Of a stretch of DNA of 64,000 nt, positions 61,896-64,000 are shown in pieces (position 1 is the first letter of the stretch; each line of letters opens with the position of its first letter). A program made the translations under genes and the position numbers. The stretch spans positions 62,001 through 126,000 of the forward strand of contig JAFWGA010000013.1 in assembly GCA_017515325.1 (NCBI GenBank), written 5' to 3'. Source of the DNA: Blautia sp. GTDB lineage: Bacteria; Bacillota; Clostridia; Lachnospirales; Lachnospiraceae. The notes beneath the pieces are model-generated. The model did no database searches and was not told where the DNA came from. It saw nothing but the letters and a program-made list of their open reading frames with translations.

Positions 61896-62675
61896 ATGAT
61901 GCTGAAAGAAAGCTGTACTGTTTTATCCTTGGATGAGATAGAAGAAGATATCTACAGTATGTGGCTGTCTTCTCAGGCAATCGCAGAGGAAGCCAGACCG
62001 GGACAGTTTGTCAATGTGTATTCCCGGGACAGGTCACGCCTTCTTCCCCGGCCTATCTCCATCTGTGAGACAGATCCTGCCCAGGGGTGCTTCCGGCTTG
62101 TCTTCAGGGTGGCCGGAGCAGGAACCAGGGAGTTTGCCAGCCTGCAGGCAGGGGCACACACGAATGCCCTTGACGTGATCGGTCCCCTGGGAAATGGCTT
62201 TCCTCTGGCCGAGGAGAAAGGGAAGAGGGTTTTGCTGGTCGGCGGCGGGATTGGCATTCCTCCCATGCTTTCCTGTGCAAAGGTATTGCAGGAGGATGCC
62301 ATGGCTGTATTAGGCTATCGCAGCAGAGCCTTTTTGCAGGAAGAATTTCCTCAGGCCTGCCCTGTTTTTATCGCCACGGAGGACGGAAGCAGCGGAAGCA
62401 AAGGAACCGTAATCGATGCGATACGGGAGAATTCACTGACGGCAGACGTCATTTTTGCCTGCGGGCCGAAACCGATGCTCCGTGCTGTCTCGGCTTGGGC
62501 AGCCAAAGAAGGGATCCCTTGCTTTGTCTCCCTGGAGGAAAGAATGGCGTGTGGGATCGGAGCCTGTCTGGGCTGCGTCTGCGACAGCAATACTTTGGAC
62601 AGGCATCTGAACGTCTGTAAAAAAAGGGTATGTCTGGAGGGACCTGTCTTTCTCAGTACCGAGGTAAAGCTGTAG
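61896..62675 (+). CDS. pyrK: Dihydroorotate dehydrogenase B, electron-transfer subunit
   Basis: A 259-residue iron-sulfur flavoprotein that passes electrons from dihydroorotate oxidation to NAD+. FAD site RLLPRPISIC, NAD(P)-binding LLVGGGIGIPPMLSCAKVL and FACGPKPMLRAV, and the C-terminal [2Fe-2S] cluster CGIGACLGCVC with a distant fourth Cys (NVCKKRVCLEG). AGGAGGGGAGG precedes the ATG. Partner PyrD is the next gene. Confidence 0.95.
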   Translation: MMLKESCTVLSLDEIEEDIYSMWLSSQAIAEEARPGQFVNVYSRDRSRLLPRPISICETDPAQGCFRLVFRVAGAGTREFASLQAGAHTNALDVIGPLGNGFPLAEEKGKRVLLVGGGIGIPPMLSCAKVLQEDAMAVLGYRSRAFLQEEFPQACPVFIATEDGSSGSKGTVIDAIRENSLTADVIFACGPKPMLRAVSAWAAKEGIPCFVSLEERMACGIGACLGCVCDSNTLDRHLNVCKKRVCLEGPVFLSTEVKL

Positions 62676-62779
62676 CCCGTCAGGTCTGCAGAGCGCGCTT
62701 GCTGCAAGCAGAATGCGGGCTTGGATTCGTTTATCATACAGATTTTGATCACGCAGAAAGGATTTGATGGTTACACACA

Positions 62780-63682
62780 ATGAGCCATATGCAGGTAAAA
62801 TTAGCGGGGATAGAGCTGAAGAATCCTGTGATGACCGCGTCCGGAACCTTTGGCTCCGGCCAGGAGTACAGTCGCTTTGTCAACCTGTCCCACCTGGGGG
62901 CGGTAGTGACGAAGGGAGTGTCAATTGTTCCCTGGAGCGGGAACCAGACACCCCGTATCGTGGAAACACCGTCGGGTATGCTCAATGCTATCGGTTTGCA
63001 GAACCCTGGCATTGATGTTTTCTGCGAAAGGGATATCCCCTTCCTGCGGCAGTTTGATACCAGGATCATTGTAAATGTCTGTGGCCACAGTATGGTGGAA
63101 TACTGCGAGGTCGCAGAGCGGCTTTCTATGGAACCGGTGGATCTTTTGGAGATCAATGTTTCCTGTCCGAATGTGAAGGAAGGCGGAATTGCCTTCGGGC
63201 AGGACCCGAAAGCTCTGGCAGGGATTGTCAGGCAGGTGAAGAGGGTTGCCCGCCAGCCCATTATCATAAAGCTGAGTCCTAATGTCACTGACATTAAGGA
63301 AAAGGCAAAAGCGGCAGAGGCGGAGGGAGCAGATGCAATCTCACTGATCAATACCCTGACAGGAATGAAAATTGACATTTACCGCCGCGGTTTTGTCCTG
63401 GCAAACCGCACGGGAGGCCTGTCGGGACCTTGTATCCATCCGGTGGCCGTGCGCATGGTATATGAGGCGGCGCACTCGGTGGATATTCCTGTGATCGGCA
63501 TGGGGGGGATCTCTGTGGCAGAAGATGCCATAGAGATGCTGATGGCAGGAGCTTCGGCCGTAGCTGTGGGAACAGCCTCTTTTCGGGATCCGCTCGCTCT
63601 GGAAAGGATCATTGATGGAATAGAGGAATTCCTTGACAGCCAGGGGGTGGAGCAGATCCAGGATATCATTAAGGTGCTATGA
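62780..63682 (+). CDS. pyrD: Dihydroorotate dehydrogenase B, catalytic subunit
   Basis: A 300-residue class 1B enzyme, FMN-dependent, working with PyrK. Start region VKLAGIELKNPVMTASGTFG, catalytic Cys in INVSCPNVKEGG, IIKLSPNVTDI, FMN phosphate loops GMGGISVAEDAIEML and GASAVAVGTASF. The ribosome site is weak: AAAGGA lies about 17 nt before ATG 62780; ATG 62789 is alternative. An out-of-frame ATG at 62767 lies nearer the AAAGGA. The 104-bp gap after pyrK has no clear promoter. Confidence 0.95.
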   Translation: MSHMQVKLAGIELKNPVMTASGTFGSGQEYSRFVNLSHLGAVVTKGVSIVPWSGNQTPRIVETPSGMLNAIGLQNPGIDVFCERDIPFLRQFDTRIIVNVCGHSMVEYCEVAERLSMEPVDLLEINVSCPNVKEGGIAFGQDPKALAGIVRQVKRVARQPIIIKLSPNVTDIKEKAKAAEAEGADAISLINTLTGMKIDIYRRGFVLANRTGGLSGPCIHPVAVRMVYEAAHSVDIPVIGMGGISVAEDAIEMLMAGASAVAVGTASFRDPLALERIIDGIEEFLDSQGVEQIQDIIKVL

Positions 63683-63701
63683 AACTGAATCATGGGGAGA
63701 G

Positions 63702-63734
63702 GTAACTGCGAAGCGCAATATGCCTGGCAGTTAC
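63702..63734. repeat. GTAAC/GTTAC palindromic repeat, 33-bp form
   Basis: GTAACTGCGAAGCGCAATAT then GCCTGGCAGTTAC, in the pyrD-pyrE gap, 33 bp before the pyrE start; reverse orientation to 35195 and 47440. Confidence 0.78.
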
Positions 63735-63767
63735 GATTGGCGCACATAAGATAAGGAGTGACTGAAG

Positions 63768-64000
63768 ATGGACAGCTATAAAGAAGAATTCATTACATTC
63801 ATGCTGGAATGCCAGGTCCTGCGCTTTGGCGATTTTGTGACGAAGTCCGGGAGGAAAACACCCTTTTTCATCAATACCGGCTTCTACCGTACCGGTTCTC
63901 AGCTTGCCAGGCTGGGGGACTTTTATGCAAGAGCCATATATGACAACTTTGGCGGGGATTTTGACATTCTTTTCGGACCGGCATATAAGGGCATTCCCTT
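63768..64000 (+). CDS. pyrE: Orotate phosphoribosyltransferase (5' part, cut by window end)
   Basis: The first 77 codons are visible: MDSYKEEFITFMLECQVLRF, then TKSGRKTPFFINTGFYRTGS and DILFGPAYKGIP, matching PyrE of the family that adds ribose-5-phosphate to orotate. The PRPP loop would lie beyond the window. AAGGAG lies 9 nt before ATG 63768. Completes the pyrC-F-K-D-E operon. Confidence 0.93.
   Translation, partial: MDSYKEEFITFMLECQVLRFGDFVTKSGRKTPFFINTGFYRTGSQLARLGDFYARAIYDNFGGDFDILFGPAYKGIP

Noticed and set aside
1-64000. CRISPR array, prophage, rRNA or tRNA genes
   Set aside because: No regular repeat-spacer pattern, phage structural genes, or recognisable rRNA/tRNA sequence found on reading both strands.

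Overview
The window looks like chromosome of a low-to-mid GC, spore-lineage Firmicute, most likely a gut Lachnospiraceae/Clostridia-type anaerobe. This is inferred from gene families, not from a marker gene: a stand-alone Spo0A DNA-binding domain, DegV, C_GCAxxG_C_C, PucR/CdaR-type regulators, a giant 2-hydroxyacyl-CoA dehydratase activase, MutS2, a family-2 PyrF and a PyrK/PyrD type 1B pair, together with strong AGGAGG ribosome sites, sigma-A promoters and U-tailed terminators. I see no rRNA, tRNA, phage, IS element or CRISPR array.

Layout. 0-4 kb: zinc alcohol/polyol dehydrogenase, an HD-GYP membrane sensor (minus) and a GNAT acetyltransferase. 4-11 kb (minus): a purine salvage and nucleoside uptake block (xpt, then BMP binding protein, ATPase, two permeases) and a cytosolic-looking beta-lactamase-fold hydrolase. 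11-13.4 kb: a glucose-family PTS EIICBA. 13.5-19.5 kb: a peptide ABC operon (B, C, D, F, A) whose binding protein appears circularly permuted. 20-24 kb: two tandem PucR-like regulators and an AI-2E-family membrane protein. 24-30 kb: a 50-residue protein, a DUF937 protein, hisH-hisF, ung and a MOP-family flippase. 30-36 kb: the 1412-residue activase (minus), a C_GCAxxG_C_C protein (minus) and a double-ACT protein (plus). 36-41 kb (minus): OmpR-type regulator, mutS2, D-Ala-D-Ala carboxypeptidase. 41-50 kb: a surface polysaccharide locus (three GT2 enzymes, a polyprenyl-phosphate sugar transferase, an LCP ligase) followed by HtrA. 50-59 kb: divergent ClpX, a membrane-anchored surface protein, CIRCE-controlled htpG, the Spo0A-like regulator, DegV, an Ala/Glu-tailed membrane protein and cspA. 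59.6 kb to the end: pyrC-pyrF-pyrK-pyrD-pyrE, with pyrE cut by the window edge.

Most unusual signals. (1) The peptide-binding protein at 17795-19504 carries, directly after its signal peptide, the segment that normally forms the family C-terminus, and stops where that segment would normally begin. (2) Intergenic DNA holds several families of short structured repeats, many placed in 5' leaders. One has a GNRA-capped hairpin beside a conserved 11-nt bulge; another has paired positions that covary and carries a Shine-Dalgarno-like bulge; a third is a GTAAC...GTTAC palindrome family. In one place a repeat supplies the ribosome binding site of a glycosyltransferase gene. (3) Both transporter binding proteins in the window lack a lipobox cysteine.
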